Source of the DNA: Gottfriedia acidiceleris
GTDB taxonomy: Bacteria > Bacillota > Bacilli > Bacillales > Bacillaceae_G
Assembly: GCF_023115465.1 (NCBI RefSeq)
Contig: NZ_CP096034.1
Location: 2,542,001-2,606,000, forward strand
Direction: 5' to 3'
Length of the DNA stretch: 64,000 nt
The notes beneath the pieces are model-generated. The model was not told the DNA's origin. It saw only the letters and a program-made list of their open reading frames with translations, and ran no database searches. Of the stretch, positions 1 to 11,354 are shown in pieces. A program made the position numbers and the translations under genes. Numbering within the stretch: position 1 is the stretch's first letter; each line of letters starts with the position of its first letter.

Positions 1-110
1 GAGTCACTTTTGCATCCTCCTTTTATCATTAGTTTTGCCATTGATGGAGGATGTAAAACTTATCTATCAAAATGTTAGTTCAGTTATTCATACAAATGAA
101 ACAAAGGATG

Positions 111-143
111 ATCGTGTAATGATCATCCTCCTTTTGTGGTTGA
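111..143. terminator. Hairpin, possible terminator
   Basis: An inverted repeat (GGATGATC / GATCATCC) is flanked by AAA on the left and CCTTTTG on the right. It could end a gene lying left of the window or the HAD gene on the minus strand. The T-run is short, so function is uncertain. A second imperfect pairing (GCATCCTCC near 12, GGAGGATG near 46) lies just upstream. Confidence 0.4.
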
Positions 144-235
144 GCTAATCCATACGTAAGATCAACAAAATGATAAAGTTTAACAAGGAGAGTTGTTAAT
201 TGAATTGAACGATCAATAAAGACTAAAAACCCTCT

Positions 236-940
236 TTACAGTTTTACCAAATTACCAAATAAAAGTAATTTTATCTCGACCAATGATTTAATACTATCTA
301 TTCTGTGATTATGTTCAATTTCATCATAAGACCATGAATCTCTAATAATATGAATTGCTTTCATCCCTGCATCTAAAGCAGGTACAATGTCACTTCTAAG
401 AGAGTTCCCAATCATAACTGGATTCGTTAATTTTTCATTTAACTCAACATAGGTATTTATATCTTTTTTACTTGTAATAAATACGTTATCAAAATGATGC
501 AATAATCCAGTATCCATTACTCGCTTTGTTTGTACGTCTTTTTCACCTAAAGTCAATATAGTCATACTTGCTACATCTTTGTGATTTGATAATTCTTCTA
601 TAATAAACGTGTCATTTTGCAGTGGAATATTTACTTTAAATATCGTTTTTGCTAATGAGAGTAATTGATCATTGACAATACTTGATATCTCTATATTAAA
701 TCGTGTTGCCAATAAATCTAAAGTTGATTCCCATGCATAAGGATATCGCGCTTTAGTGAAACCCATTTCTTTTATTAGTTCTAGATCAATTTTGTTAAAA
801 ACTTCTTTAATGTCATTTATTATTACTTTTTCATCTAGCGCTTGATGTACTAAATTCGAACATAAATCTATATTATGCCCAAATGCGGCTTGGGTTTGAA
901 TTAATGTATCGTCTAAATCAAAAACTAAATCATATTTCAT
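236..940 (-). CDS. HAD-superfamily hydrolase (putative phosphatase)
   Basis: Predicted cytosolic phosphohydrolase of the haloacid dehalogenase superfamily, 234 residues, a usual length for the family. Motif I is the N-terminal DLDDTLIQT, which carries the nucleophile Asp and the acid/base Asp. Motif II is probably the TILTLGEK stretch. The C-terminal GNSLRSDIVPALDAG is the motif III/IV region that binds Mg2+. The helical region between motifs I and II fits a C1-type cap domain. The start is the ATG at 940, with only a weak GTGAG-type ribosome site. It stands alone, with no operon partner to suggest a substrate. The fold is sure; the substrate is unknown. Confidence 0.8.
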   Translation of the reverse strand: MKYDLVFDLDDTLIQTQAAFGHNIDLCSNLVHQALDEKVIINDIKEVFNKIDLELIKEMGFTKARYPYAWESTLDLLATRFNIEISSIVNDQLLSLAKTIFKVNIPLQNDTFIIEELSNHKDVASMTILTLGEKDVQTKRVMDTGLLHHFDNVFITSKKDINTYVELNEKLTNPVMIGNSLRSDIVPALDAGMKAIHIIRDSWSYDEIEHNHRIDSIKSLVEIKLLLFGNLVKL

Positions 941-1134
941 AATTAATTTATCTCACTTTCCAACTGAAGCATATAGTTATTAATATTCACAAACGCCTAT
1001 TATTCGGCTTTACTAATTATATATGCTAATTTGCTAAGTGTCCTTAATTTATTGATAAAATAATATAAAACTGATTTTTTATCTTTGTTTCAAATAACTC
1101 AATTTGTTATGTACGTTTGTTTAATATATATCCC

Positions 1135-1191
1135 TTAATCTTCCGTCATCATAAAAACATTGATTAAAACTTCTTCAATATTATTAATCAT
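1135..1191 (-). CDS. Tiny ORF, possible 5' remnant of a lost gene
   Basis: An 18-residue reading frame (MINNIEEVLINVFMMTED) starts with ATG at 1191, 6 bases after a good ribosome site (AGGAAGG). It may be the start of a gene whose body was lost, or a true micropeptide. It sits directly beside a copy of the dispersed TTGCATAAGA repeat end. Evidence is limited to the start signal. Confidence 0.2.
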   Translation of the reverse strand: MINNIEEVLINVFMMTED

Positions 1192-1205
1192 CTAGTACCT
1201 TCCTC

Positions 1206-1220
1206 GTAGTTGCATAAGAA
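1206..1220. repeat. Dispersed repeat, terminal fragment
   Basis: GTAGTTGCATAAGA matches the right end of the dispersed intergenic repeat best seen at 1868-1951, and lies at the 3' edge of the neighbouring gene. Confidence 0.35.
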
Positions 1221-1224
1221 TAAC

Positions 1225-1809
1225 TTAATTATGAATTTTTTTATCGTAAGTTTCTGCAACAAACTCATAATCTAAATCATCTTTTTTTATAAATATTGTT
1301 TTTAAGGGATATCTAGTTTTTGCACAAACAATATCAACTTCTACAAGATTAAACCCCACATTATAAGCATCATTTACGTCAATTCCACCTGTAAGAAAAT
1401 ATACTCCATCTCCAAATGATTTGAATATAAGTACCTTTTCACCCAAGTTATTCTTGTCCATATCAACCCATACATCAGTTACTAGCCCTTTAAAAGTAGT
1501 GTATTTTGGAACACACTCAATATGATTTATCCCTTTATAGCTACTTAATGAATACATATAGATATGAGTTTCATTATGATTTACCTCAATTCCATATTTA
1601 AAAGCAAATGTCTTATAAACCATCTCATAAAATAATGGCATTATAATATCGTCCCATGCATTATATGCAAAAGCATGAATTGGAATTAAATGTGGGTATA
1701 AACTAACTATTGCATTTTGGAAGTTTAATAAAATTGTTGAATCCGAAATTTCTTGTAATTCATCATCTATTTCATGATTGTTAGTTTTAATCTTTCTTTT
1801 ATCAATCAC
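1225..1809 (-). CDS. Hypothetical protein
   Basis: A 194-residue soluble protein that I do not recognise. A GTG start at 1809 is preferred over the upstream ATG at 1836, because AAAGGAG sits 8 bases before the GTG and inside the longer frame. The N-terminus is charged and probably disordered (about residues 1-30). The rest alternates short hydrophobic strands and aromatic clusters, with no signal peptide or membrane helix. It is flanked by other accessory genes and by two dispersed-repeat copies. No function can be assigned. Confidence 0.55.
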   Translation of the reverse strand: MIDKRKIKTNNHEIDDELQEISDSTILLNFQNAIVSLYPHLIPIHAFAYNAWDDIIMPLFYEMVYKTFAFKYGIEVNHNETHIYMYSLSSYKGINHIECVPKYTTFKGLVTDVWVDMDKNNLGEKVLIFKSFGDGVYFLTGGIDVNDAYNVGFNLVEVDIVCAKTRYPLKTIFIKKDDLDYEFVAETYDKKIHN

Positions 1810-1867
1810 AAGATTCACTCCTTTATTAGATATCATTTACAATTCTATCAATTATATTACTTTTCCT

Positions 1868-1951
1868 AATTCAACTAAACTGGCATTTAGCTTCATAAGA
1901 AAAACGATCCTTCGTTATTGAAGAATCGCATTAGTTAGTTAGTTGAATAAG
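1868..1951. repeat. Dispersed MITE-like intergenic repeat, copy 1
   Basis: An AT-rich element of about 85 bp with ends TTCAACTAA and TTAGTTGAA in inverted orientation. It contains two internal small palindromes (CTAAACTGGCATTTAG and a TCCTTCGTTATTGAAGAA hairpin). Related copies or fragments lie at 2261-2293, 2934-2946, 4444-4536 and, more degenerate, near 30,260-30,412 and 44,109-44,189. It encodes no protein. Confidence 0.55.
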
Positions 1952-1991
1952 AAAAATTAATTTTTTTTATTCCATTAAACATAATAGAGCA

Positions 1992-2171
1992 TCACTTTCC
2001 AGTTATATAGAAATAAAGTGCAATAAAATAGATACTTATGTGTAAAATGGCATAAATTTTGAACATCATATTTAAACAGCCTTTATCTTTCCAACAAAAA
2101 ATAAGATATCCTAAACCCATTAATGACACAATAATATATAATGGTGCAACTGCAAGATGTGAAAAGTTCAT
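1992..2171 (-). CDS. Small two-helix membrane protein
   Basis: A 59-residue ORF with ATG at 2171 and a strong ribosome site (AGGAG, 6 bases upstream), ending in TGA. Two hydrophobic segments are visible, roughly residues 7-26 (beginning AVAPLYIIVSLMG) and 38-56 (beginning KIYAILHISIYF), separated by a short positive loop (CWKDKGC). It is likely an integral membrane microprotein. I do not recognise the family. The start signal and hydrophobic pattern make it a believable gene. Confidence 0.55.
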   Translation of the reverse strand: MNFSHLAVAPLYIIVSLMGLGYLIFCWKDKGCLNMMFKIYAILHISIYFIALYFYITGK

Positions 2172-2260
2172 ATTATTCTCCTAAATTATCTTTTACAGTT
2201 CTTAGCTGCCGAAGCAACCGAAAGTAGTTTTAAAAAACCACTCTTAATAAAAACAATATA

Positions 2261-2293
2261 TTATTGAACTATTGCATTAGTTAGTTGCATAAG
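2261..2293. repeat. Dispersed repeat, partial copy
   Basis: TTATTGAACTATTGCATTAG followed by TTAGTTGCATAAG matches both ends of the dispersed element with the middle deleted or degenerate. It lies immediately downstream of the truncated MFS gene. Confidence 0.45.
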
Positions 2294-2326
2294 ATCAAAA
2301 AGTATTTTTACTAAATTATAAGAACT

Positions 2327-2572
2327 TTATTTGTATTCAACGCTTCTCAGATAGTTTTCACTTGAAGGTCGCATAGTAACTACACCTAATAATAGTGCTA
2401 AAAATAGCATAATAAAACTACCTGCAATTACTGATATTTTAACCGATACATAGTGAGTAGAAAATCCGATTAGTATGGTTGAAATTATCACCAATATTGC
2501 CTCTACAAATCCATAGATACTTCCAACTCTTCCCATTATCTTAACATTTACGTTGATTGGTAAAATGTATCA
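2327..2572 (-). pseudogene. MFS transporter, C-terminal fragment
   Basis: The open frame covers the last part of a major facilitator superfamily efflux protein. The text NVKIMGRVGSIYGF matches the loop and helix before the last two membrane helices, and two hydrophobic helices follow, then a polar tail. Homology seems to run upstream of the ATG at 2536, through ILPINV, and stops near 2570 where group II intron sequence begins. The preceding ten or so helices are missing, so the gene is truncated and not functional. Beyond the intron remnant the MATE gene follows, so the lost part was deleted and not displaced nearby. Confidence 0.65.
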
Positions 2573-2933
2573 AATCCTGCGGTCTTTTCATTTAATAGAA
2601 GAGTAAGGTGTACAAGCGTAACAAGTAAGGAAACCAAATGCCGATGTAGGGAGTCGGATAGCAGTGTAGTAACTATGAAGTTGGGTAATGCCGATGGAGG
2701 AAAGACTGCTACCAAAGTATCCCCCTTAATAAGGACACATTTACTACACACAGAGGTAGAATAAATGGAAACAAAACTTTTAAGGATAGCAGAATAGTAA
2801 AGTCTGATTGAAATCAGCTGAGTTCTGTGAATGATAAGTTGGAGGAGCCGTGTGCGTTAATAGCGCAAGCACGGTGCTGAGAGGGGATGGAGTTCGATTT
2901 ACCATAAGGTAAAAAGACTCCTTTCTACTCGAC
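2573..2933 (+). mobile_element. Group II intron remnant (3' part, no ORF)
   Basis: The 3' end has the hallmark domain V: 34 nt at 2845-2878, starting GAGCCGTGTGCG, with the AGC triad and returning as GCACGG. It is followed by TGAGAGGGG and a domain VI stem ending CTACTCGAC at 2933. Upstream text such as GGAAACCAAATGCCGATG and ATGGAGGAAAGACTGCTACC resembles the domain I exon-binding region of bacterial group II introns. No reverse-transcriptase ORF and no canonical GTGYG 5' boundary were found, so the copy is deleted and cannot move by itself. The 3' flank reads TAGTTGCATAAGA, the dispersed repeat end. Confidence 0.75.
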
Positions 2934-2946
2934 TAGTTGCATAAGA
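2934..2946. repeat. Dispersed repeat end at intron 3' junction
   Basis: TAGTTGCATAAGA is identical to the repeat end at 2283-2295 and starts exactly after the group II intron 3' boundary. This suggests the intron entered a repeat copy. Confidence 0.45.
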
Positions 2947-2961
2947 ATTGTCATAAATTGG

Positions 2962-4302
2962 TTACTCTAAATCCCTAATAACATGTCTCCTTTTTCGATA
3001 CAACACAAATAGTCCAGCTCGTAAAGCATTGTCAGCAGCAATCGAAATCCATACAGCGGGCAAACCAAATCCAAGTTTCCATGCAAATACATAAACTCCC
3101 AAAGTACGGACGACCCATATACCAATCATCGTAACAAACATGGGGAATTTACTGTTCCCACCAGCTTGCACGACAGAGGTATCAACTAAAACTGACGCTA
3201 AAAATGGCTGTGAAATTAGATCAATGAATAATATAATTTTTAATAAATGAATTACCTTTTCATTGTGCGTAAACAATTGACCTATCCAAGGGCTAAAAAC
3301 AGCTAAAATAGCCGTTACAACAGTCATTGAAATAGCTGATTGAATGTAACTCCATTTCCGATATTCCCTTACATCTGAGAGCTTATTTTCCCCAATAGCC
3401 TGACCAATAAGAGTGCTAGCTGCTATCGCAAACCCTGCACCAATCGTAGAAGCAAATGTTGTTAATGTACCAGCAATATTATGCGTAGCATACACTTCTA
3501 CTCCCATGCGTACAATTAAGCCAAAGTAGACAACTTGCCCTAATCGCATGGATAATCTCTCTAAAGTCGCAGGTACTGCATATTTAATCATGCTACCCGC
3601 CAAGCTTCCAATTAATTTAACATCACTGATTTTTAAAGCAATCGATGGAATTTGCTGGGATTTGATGAAAAGACGAATAAAGCCATATATCCTTGCTAAA
3701 ATCATTGCTACGGCTGCACCAGTTAATCCGAGTCCATGAAATGAACCTGCGCCAAAGATTAAAATGTAATCAAGGATCACATGAACAATGTTCATTTCTA
3801 ATCCAACACGTAAAGGCGTCATAGTATCACCGATTGCACGAAATGAAGCAGATTGAGCTGTAAACAATGCAATAAATGGGGTTAGCCCAAGAACCACTTT
3901 AAAATAGGTTAAAGCTGTATCCTTTAGTACTTCGTTTGCACCAGCCAAATCTAACAAAGGGTTTGCAAAAGCTACAGAAGCAACCGAAAAAAGGCATCCT
4001 ATAAGAACGGATATAAACAGTCCATGAAATATAACTGACTTGCTTCGCTCTTGATCTTTTGCACCAAAAGCTCTCGATAAAAAGATTGAAAGCGTAGCTG
4101 ATATCGCTGCAAACACACCAACATACGTCATACTATAGATATTCGTTACACCTACTGCGTTAATCGCTAACAGACCCAGTCTTGCGATAAAAAAGGCATC
4201 GACGACTCCAAGTAAACTTTGTAAATATGATTCTCCAATGGCTGGTAACGCAATACTGAGAACTTTTTTTGCTTTACTCGGAACTTGCATTGTGAATCCC
4301 AT
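2962..4302 (-). CDS. MATE family efflux transporter
   Basis: A 446-residue multidrug and toxin extrusion antiporter in the cytoplasmic membrane. Twelve hydrophobic helices are arranged as two similar six-helix halves; examples are ALPAIGESYLQSLLGVVDAF in helix 1 and AVPATLERLSMRLGQVVYFG at the start of the second half. Such proteins export cationic drugs or metabolites using Na+ or H+ gradients; the substrate here is not known. The start is the ATG at 4302, behind GGAGAAGAAAG. The protein ends in a basic tail (YRKRRHVIRDLE). It is monocistronic, with a dispersed repeat upstream and a group II intron remnant downstream. Confidence 0.9.
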   Translation of the reverse strand: MGFTMQVPSKAKKVLSIALPAIGESYLQSLLGVVDAFFIARLGLLAINAVGVTNIYSMTYVGVFAAISATLSIFLSRAFGAKDQERSKSVIFHGLFISVLIGCLFSVASVAFANPLLDLAGANEVLKDTALTYFKVVLGLTPFIALFTAQSASFRAIGDTMTPLRVGLEMNIVHVILDYILIFGAGSFHGLGLTGAAVAMILARIYGFIRLFIKSQQIPSIALKISDVKLIGSLAGSMIKYAVPATLERLSMRLGQVVYFGLIVRMGVEVYATHNIAGTLTTFASTIGAGFAIAASTLIGQAIGENKLSDVREYRKWSYIQSAISMTVVTAILAVFSPWIGQLFTHNEKVIHLLKIILFIDLISQPFLASVLVDTSVVQAGGNSKFPMFVTMIGIWVVRTLGVYVFAWKLGFGLPAVWISIAADNALRAGLFVLYRKRRHVIRDLE

Positions 4303-4443
4303 CTTTCTTCTCCAATTATATCAATTAAAAAGCACCAAAGAATATTGCTGAAATGATACCAACTAAACAATTAATAAAATGTCCAACTTTTTCATAAAAT
4401 CATCCTTTTTTCAATCGTTATTTTCGATTAATTATATCATTCC

Positions 4444-4536
4444 TTATTGAACTAAACTGCCATTTAGCTCAATAAAAAGATTGGCTATAAAGCTGATCCT
4501 GTTGTTCAATTAATGCATTGCTTTAGTTGAATAAGA
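4444..4536. repeat. Dispersed MITE-like intergenic repeat, copy 2
   Basis: About 93 bp running from TTATTGAACTAAACTGCCAT to TTAGTTGAATAAG, with terminal inverted similarity (TTGAACTAA / TTAGTTGAA). It shares the ends and the CTAAACTGCCATTTAG palindrome with copy 1, while the middle differs. It lies between the MATE gene and the next gene. Confidence 0.55.
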
Positions 4537-4553
4537 ATTAAAATATTTTTTAT

Positions 4554-5064
4554 TCAGAACCGATTTTCACCTTTTACTAACAAACGCTTAAAATAATTAA
4601 TTACAAATTTTTTATAAACATTTTCTAGTTTTTTTGAAAAAAGAGTTCCAAATTCTAAAGTTTCCCAGTGTTCACCATGTTTTTCTTCTAATGCCAACAA
4701 CATAGAGGATAATACATCATTTTCGAATGGCATTTTTTTAATTTCAGGAATTGTAGTTAATTCTTTAATAAAGTTGTATACTCTGTCATCTCTTCGCATT
4801 TCATCAAGCATATCTTGGACTTCACAGCATAAGGCTACTAGAGAACCTTGTCTTAACATTTCAACTTCTTCAATAAAACCATTCATTCGTTCGTCGATTA
4901 TCTCAACTAATATAAATTTTTCATAATTAACTGTTTCAAAATCAATATTATGTCCAAATCCTCTATAGCTTCTAATCATATCTTGGTACATCCCAGAAAA
5001 TATTTTTTATAGTTTCTCTGCATTCATGATAGTTTTCAGTATGTAGTTGAAAAAAGTTGTACAT
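4554..5064 (-). pseudogene. Hypothetical protein, frameshifted near its start
   Basis: The visible long frame (145 residues from ATG 4991 to 4554) has no ribosome site of its own. Just upstream, ATG 5064 has a strong site (GGGGGG, 5 bases away) and opens a 30-residue frame (MYNFFQLHTENYHECRETIK...) that ends in TAG at 4972. Joining the two at TTCTGGG (about 4990-4996) gives a continuous protein of about 170 residues, so one extra G in the GGG run probably broke the gene. The body is helical, acidic, cytosolic and unlike any family I can name. Single-orphan context could fit an immunity-type protein, but that is a guess. Confidence 0.6.
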
Positions 5065-5083
5065 TATATCCCCCCTAACAAAC

Positions 5084-5653
5084 TTACTCTTCATTCAAAT
5101 GATAGATTACCTGAACAACTCCAGAAGAAAAGGTTTTTGTTTTCATCATGCTTATATTCTTTCTCTCTTTTATGTCAACAAACAATGGTTTTCCTTCTCC
5201 CAATATAACTGGATGAATTGATAGTCTAAATTCATCTACTAGCCCTAAATTTATAAATGATGTAATAAGACTTGATCCGCCATATAACCAGATGTCTTTA
5301 CCGGGGTTTCCCTTCAATTTATTTACTTCTTCAGTTATATTTTCGTTTATAAATGTTGCATTATTTTCATCTTTTGATTGAGTTCTGGAAAACACATATT
5401 TTTCCTTGCTATGTATTAAATTCCACATTTCTTTATCAGATTCAGAGTCATCTATATTTGGAGTATAATTTCCCCACAAATCATAGCTTTTTCGACCATA
5501 TAAAATCGTATCAATTTGATTCAAGAAATTTGTGAATTCCATTTCAGGATCCATTATGCACCAATCAATTTCTCCGTTTTTCCCTTCTATAAAACCATCT
5601 AATGTAACCGCTAGATCTAAAATTATTTTTCTTTGTTTTATGCTTTTTGACAA
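5084..5653 (-). CDS. Dihydrofolate-reductase-like protein (RibD C-terminal domain)
   Basis: A 189-residue NADPH-dependent reductase-fold protein related to the C-terminal domain of RibD and to DHFR. Diagnostic stretches are the N-terminal LDLAVTLDGFIEG, then TILYGRKSYDLWGNY, and the C-terminal pair DIWLYGGSSLITSFINLGLV and DEFRLSIHPVILGEGKPLF. I set the start at TTG 5653, since TTAGGAGG lies 7 bases before it; the frame stays open further upstream without a site. It is a stand-alone gene, so its substrate is unknown. Homologues are often annotated as dihydrofolate reductase family without proven activity. Confidence 0.85.
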   Translation of the reverse strand: MSKSIKQRKIILDLAVTLDGFIEGKNGEIDWCIMDPEMEFTNFLNQIDTILYGRKSYDLWGNYTPNIDDSESDKEMWNLIHSKEKYVFSRTQSKDENNATFINENITEEVNKLKGNPGKDIWLYGGSSLITSFINLGLVDEFRLSIHPVILGEGKPLFVDIKERKNISMMKTKTFSSGVVQVIYHLNEE

Positions 5654-5893
5654 AACAACTCCTCCTAATTCGTTTAGACATTTTATTAATCTGGTACTTC
5701 TCACTATTAACGAATATTTGTTCTTATTTTGATTATAGCAAGCATGCTTGGTGCGATCAAATATCGATATTTTGGTTTGGATGAACTAAAAACCTCATGA
5801 TTCTCTATTTTAGAACGTATATTCTAGTTTATTTGCTCTCCGGGAGTCCTTATTAGCTCCTCACCCTTTATTTACACCCCTACATTAAAAAGC

Positions 5894-5927
5894 AAAAAAA
5901 CCCGCAAACATTTAAGTTTACGAGTTT
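5894..5927 (-). terminator. Terminator after the hut operon
   Basis: On the minus strand AAACTCGTAAAC pairs with GTTTGCGGGTTT around a 6-base loop, followed by a run of T. It begins about 6 bases after the hutG stop codon. Confidence 0.8.
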
Positions 5928-5932
5928 CATAT

Positions 5933-8150
<2,218 letters not shown>

Positions 8151-9809
8151 CTACTTCATCATTGGGATGTTTACGCCTTTTGCTTTCGCAGTTTCAACAG
8201 CTAAATCATAACCTGCATCAACGTGACGAACTACACCCATTCCTGGATCTGAAGTTAATACTCTTTCGATACGTTTTGCCGCTGCATCAGTACCGTCAGC
8301 AACGATTACCATACCAGCATGTAAAGAGTAACCCATGCCTACTCCACCACCGTGGTGTACACTTACCCAACTTGCACCATTTACACCATTAATAAGTGCA
8401 TTTAAGATTGGCCAGTCAGCTACTGCATCACTGCCATCTTTCATGCTTTCTGTTTCACGATTTGGAGATGCCACTGATCCACAATCTAAATGGTCACGCC
8501 CGATTACGATTGGAGCTTTTAATTCGCCATTTTTAACCATTTCGTTAATAATTTTACCGAATTTAGCACGTTCACCGTAGCCTAACCAGCAAATACGTGA
8601 TGGTAAACCTTGGAATGCAACCTTTTCACGAGCCATACGGATCCAGTTACATAAATGCTCGTTATCAGCAAATTCACGTAAAATGACTTCATCTGTTTTA
8701 TAAATATCTTCTGGATCACCAGAAAGTGCTACCCAACGGAAAGGCCCTTTACCTTCACAGAATAATGGACGAATAAATGCAGGTACGAAACCAGGGAAGT
8801 CAAATGCATTTTTAACGCCTTCATCTAAAGCAACTTGACGAATATTATTACCGTAGTCAAATGCGATTGCACCACGTTGTTGCATCGCTAAAATTGCTTC
8901 AACATGAACTGCCATACTATGTTTTGCACGTTTAATTACTTCATCTGGATTTTCAATACGAAGTTTCTTTCCTTCTTCCATCGTCATTCCGATCGGTAAA
9001 TAACCATTTAATGGATCATGTGCTGAAGTTTGGTCAGTAATTAAATCTGGTACAAAATTACGTTCAACTAATTGAGGTAAAATTTCAGCAGCATTACCTA
9101 CTAAACCGATTGCTAAAGCTCTTCCTTCATTTTTAGCTTCACTTGCAAGTTGTAAAGCTTCCTCTAAATCGTGAGTTAATACATCACAATATCTAGTGTC
9201 AATACGACGTTGAATTCTAGTTTCATCTACATCAATACCGATTACAACTCCACCATTCATTGTAACAGCTAGAGGTTGAGCTCCACCCATACCACCAAGA
9301 CCCGCAGTAATTGTAATTGTACCTTTTAAGCTTCCACCGAAATGTTGTTTAGCAGCTTCACCAAATGTTTCATAAGTACCTTGTAAAATCCCTTGAGTAC
9401 CGATGTAAATCCAGCTACCAGCAGTCATTTGACCGTACATCATTAATCCTTTTTCATCTAATTCACGGAAGTGTTCCCAAGTTGCCCATTTTGGAACTAA
9501 GTTTGAGTTTGCTAATAAAACTCTTGGTGCATCTTCGTGAGATTTAAAAACTGCAACTGGTTTACCTGATTGAACTAATAAAGTTTCATCGCTCTCTAAT
9601 TTCTTTAATGATTCAATAATTGCATCAAAGCTTTCCCAGTTTCTTGCTGCTTTACCGATTCCACCGTATACAACTAAATCTTCTGGTCTTTCTGCAACTT
9701 CTTCGTCTAAGTTGTTTAATAACATACGAAGTGCTGCTTCTTGAATCCAACCTTTAGTGTTTAATTCCGTACCTCTTGGCGCTTTTAAAGATCCTTTTGT
9801 GATTTCCAT
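8151..9809 (-). CDS. hutU: Urocanate hydratase
   Basis: Second step of histidine degradation: hydration of urocanate to 4-imidazolone-5-propanoate with tightly bound NAD+. 552 residues, the normal length. Conserved stretches are [14 protein letters not shown] near the N-terminus, [20 protein letters not shown] (dinucleotide-binding), [13 protein letters not shown] and [18 protein letters not shown], which contains the conserved Cys. The ATG at 9809 follows an AAGAGGTGG-type site. It lies 17 bases after hutH and directly before hutI in one transcription unit. Confidence 0.98.
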   Translation of the reverse strand: MEITKGSLKAPRGTELNTKGWIQEAALRMLLNNLDEEVAERPEDLVVYGGIGKAARNWESFDAIIESLKKLESDETLLVQSGKPVAVFKSHEDAPRVLLANSNLVPKWATWEHFRELDEKGLMMYGQMTAGSWIYIGTQGILQGTYETFGEAAKQHFGGSLKGTITITAGLGGMGGAQPLAVTMNGGVVIGIDVDETRIQRRIDTRYCDVLTHDLEEALQLASEAKNEGRALAIGLVGNAAEILPQLVERNFVPDLITDQTSAHDPLNGYLPIGMTMEEGKKLRIENPDEVIKRAKHSMAVHVEAILAMQQRGAIAFDYGNNIRQVALDEGVKNAFDFPGFVPAFIRPLFCEGKGPFRWVALSGDPEDIYKTDEVILREFADNEHLCNWIRMAREKVAFQGLPSRICWLGYGERAKFGKIINEMVKNGELKAPIVIGRDHLDCGSVASPNRETESMKDGSDAVADWPILNALINGVNGASWVSVHHGGGVGMGYSLHAGMVIVADGTDAAAKRIERVLTSDPGMGVVRHVDAGYDLAVETAKAKGVNIPMMK

Positions 9810-9826
9810 TTTATTTCCACCTCTTC

Positions 9827-11335
9827 TTATAATTGTGTTTGTTTAGTATAGTTTTTTGCGATGAAATTTTCTTTTAAATAAGTTGTTAATTTTTCAATGT
9901 CTTTTGAGAATACGCGATCTCTAGTAATTGATGGAACAGTTTTACGAGCATCTTCCATAAACTTTCTAGTTGTCTCAGACATTTTTTCAATTCCTTTATA
10001 TTCAACACCTTGCATTGCACAAATACATTCGATAGCTAAAACTCTTCTAGCGTTTTGTAGAATTTGGTATGCATGACGTGCACCGATTGTACCCATACTT
10101 ACATGGTCTTCTTGGTTTGCAGAAGAAGGAATTGAATCAACACTTGCTGGATGTGCTAATGTTTTATTTTCAGAAACTAAAGCAGCGGCCACATATTGCA
10201 TAATCATTGCACCAGACTGTAATCCTGGTTCTGGACTTAAAAATGGTGGTAAATCATTTAATTGTGGGTTAACTAAACGCTCAATGCGTCTTTCTGAAAT
10301 ATTCGCTAACTCAGCAACACCTAATTTAAAGAAGTCCATTGCAAATGCGATTGGTTGACCATGGAAATTCCCACCAGAGAATACATCATCACCGAATAAT
10401 AATGGATTATCAGTAGCTGCATTCATTTCGATTTCTAATTTTTCTTTTGCATAGTTCAGAACTTGCCAGCTTGCTCCATGAACTTGAGGGATACATCTTA
10501 ATGTATAAGCGTCTTGTACTCGGATTTCACCTTGTCTTGTCGTTAATTGACTTGTTGCTAAAATATTGCGGTAACGTTCTGCTACTTCAATTTGTTCTTT
10601 ATATCCACGAGCAATATGAATTCTTTCATCAAAAACATCTGTGATGCCATTTAATGCTTCAAATGTAATAGAAGAAATTAATTCACTTTGATAAGCTAAT
10701 TCTTCACCTTCAAGATAAGTAAGAATGCCCATTGCTGTCATTGCTTGAGTACCATTAATTAAAGCTAAACCTTCTTTAGCTTCTAGTGTAATTGGTAAAA
10801 TCCCTTCTTTTGCTAAAGCTTCTGCTGTTTCCATACGCTTTCCTTTATAGAAAACTTCACCCTCACCAAGTAAAACTAGCGCTAAGTGAGATAAAGGAGC
10901 TAAGTCTCCGCTTGCACCTAATGATCCTTGAGAAGGGATAACTGGGTGAATTTGAGCATTAATTAATGAAAGTAATTTTTCAACAACTACTAAACGAACA
11001 CCAGAGTGACCTTTTAACATTGTATTTGCACGTAGTACTAACATTGCTCTTGAAACTAATTCAGGGAACGGTTCACCAACACCACATGCATGAGAAGCAA
11101 TTAAGTTATATTGAAGAGTTGAAACATTTTCTTTTTCAATTAATACATCACTAAATTTTCCAAAACCAGTTGTGATACCATAAACGACTTTGCCATTATT
11201 TACGATTTCTTCAACCTTTTCTCTACAAGCTTTTACTGCAACTAAGCTCTCTTCACTTGCTTTTACATATGCCTTATCGAATAAAATATTTTTCATTTGT
11301 TCCATTGTTAAGCTATTACCAGTTAAAGTTACCAT
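9827..11335 (-). CDS. hutH: Histidine ammonia-lyase
   Basis: Commits histidine to degradation by removing ammonia to give trans-urocanate. 502 residues in the aromatic amino-acid lyase family. The Ala-Ser-Gly triad that forms the MIO cofactor is at about residues 141-143 in [15 protein letters not shown]. Other family signatures are [10 protein letters not shown] and QEDHVSMG. The ATG at 11335 is the start because GGAGG lies 8 bases upstream; a GTG at 11344 is inside that site. It is the first structural gene after the HutP-controlled leader terminator. Confidence 0.98.
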   Translation of the reverse strand: MVTLTGNSLTMEQMKNILFDKAYVKASEESLVAVKACREKVEEIVNNGKVVYGITTGFGKFSDVLIEKENVSTLQYNLIASHACGVGEPFPELVSRAMLVLRANTMLKGHSGVRLVVVEKLLSLINAQIHPVIPSQGSLGASGDLAPLSHLALVLLGEGEVFYKGKRMETAEALAKEGILPITLEAKEGLALINGTQAMTAMGILTYLEGEELAYQSELISSITFEALNGITDVFDERIHIARGYKEQIEVAERYRNILATSQLTTRQGEIRVQDAYTLRCIPQVHGASWQVLNYAKEKLEIEMNAATDNPLLFGDDVFSGGNFHGQPIAFAMDFFKLGVAELANISERRIERLVNPQLNDLPPFLSPEPGLQSGAMIMQYVAAALVSENKTLAHPASVDSIPSSANQEDHVSMGTIGARHAYQILQNARRVLAIECICAMQGVEYKGIEKMSETTRKFMEDARKTVPSITRDRVFSKDIEKLTTYLKENFIAKNYTKQTQL

Positions 11336-11354
11336 TAAAAACACCTCCGAATTT

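Noticed and set aside
2548-2751. 67-codon minus-strand ORF
   Set aside because: It lies antisense to the group II intron remnant, with no start signal.
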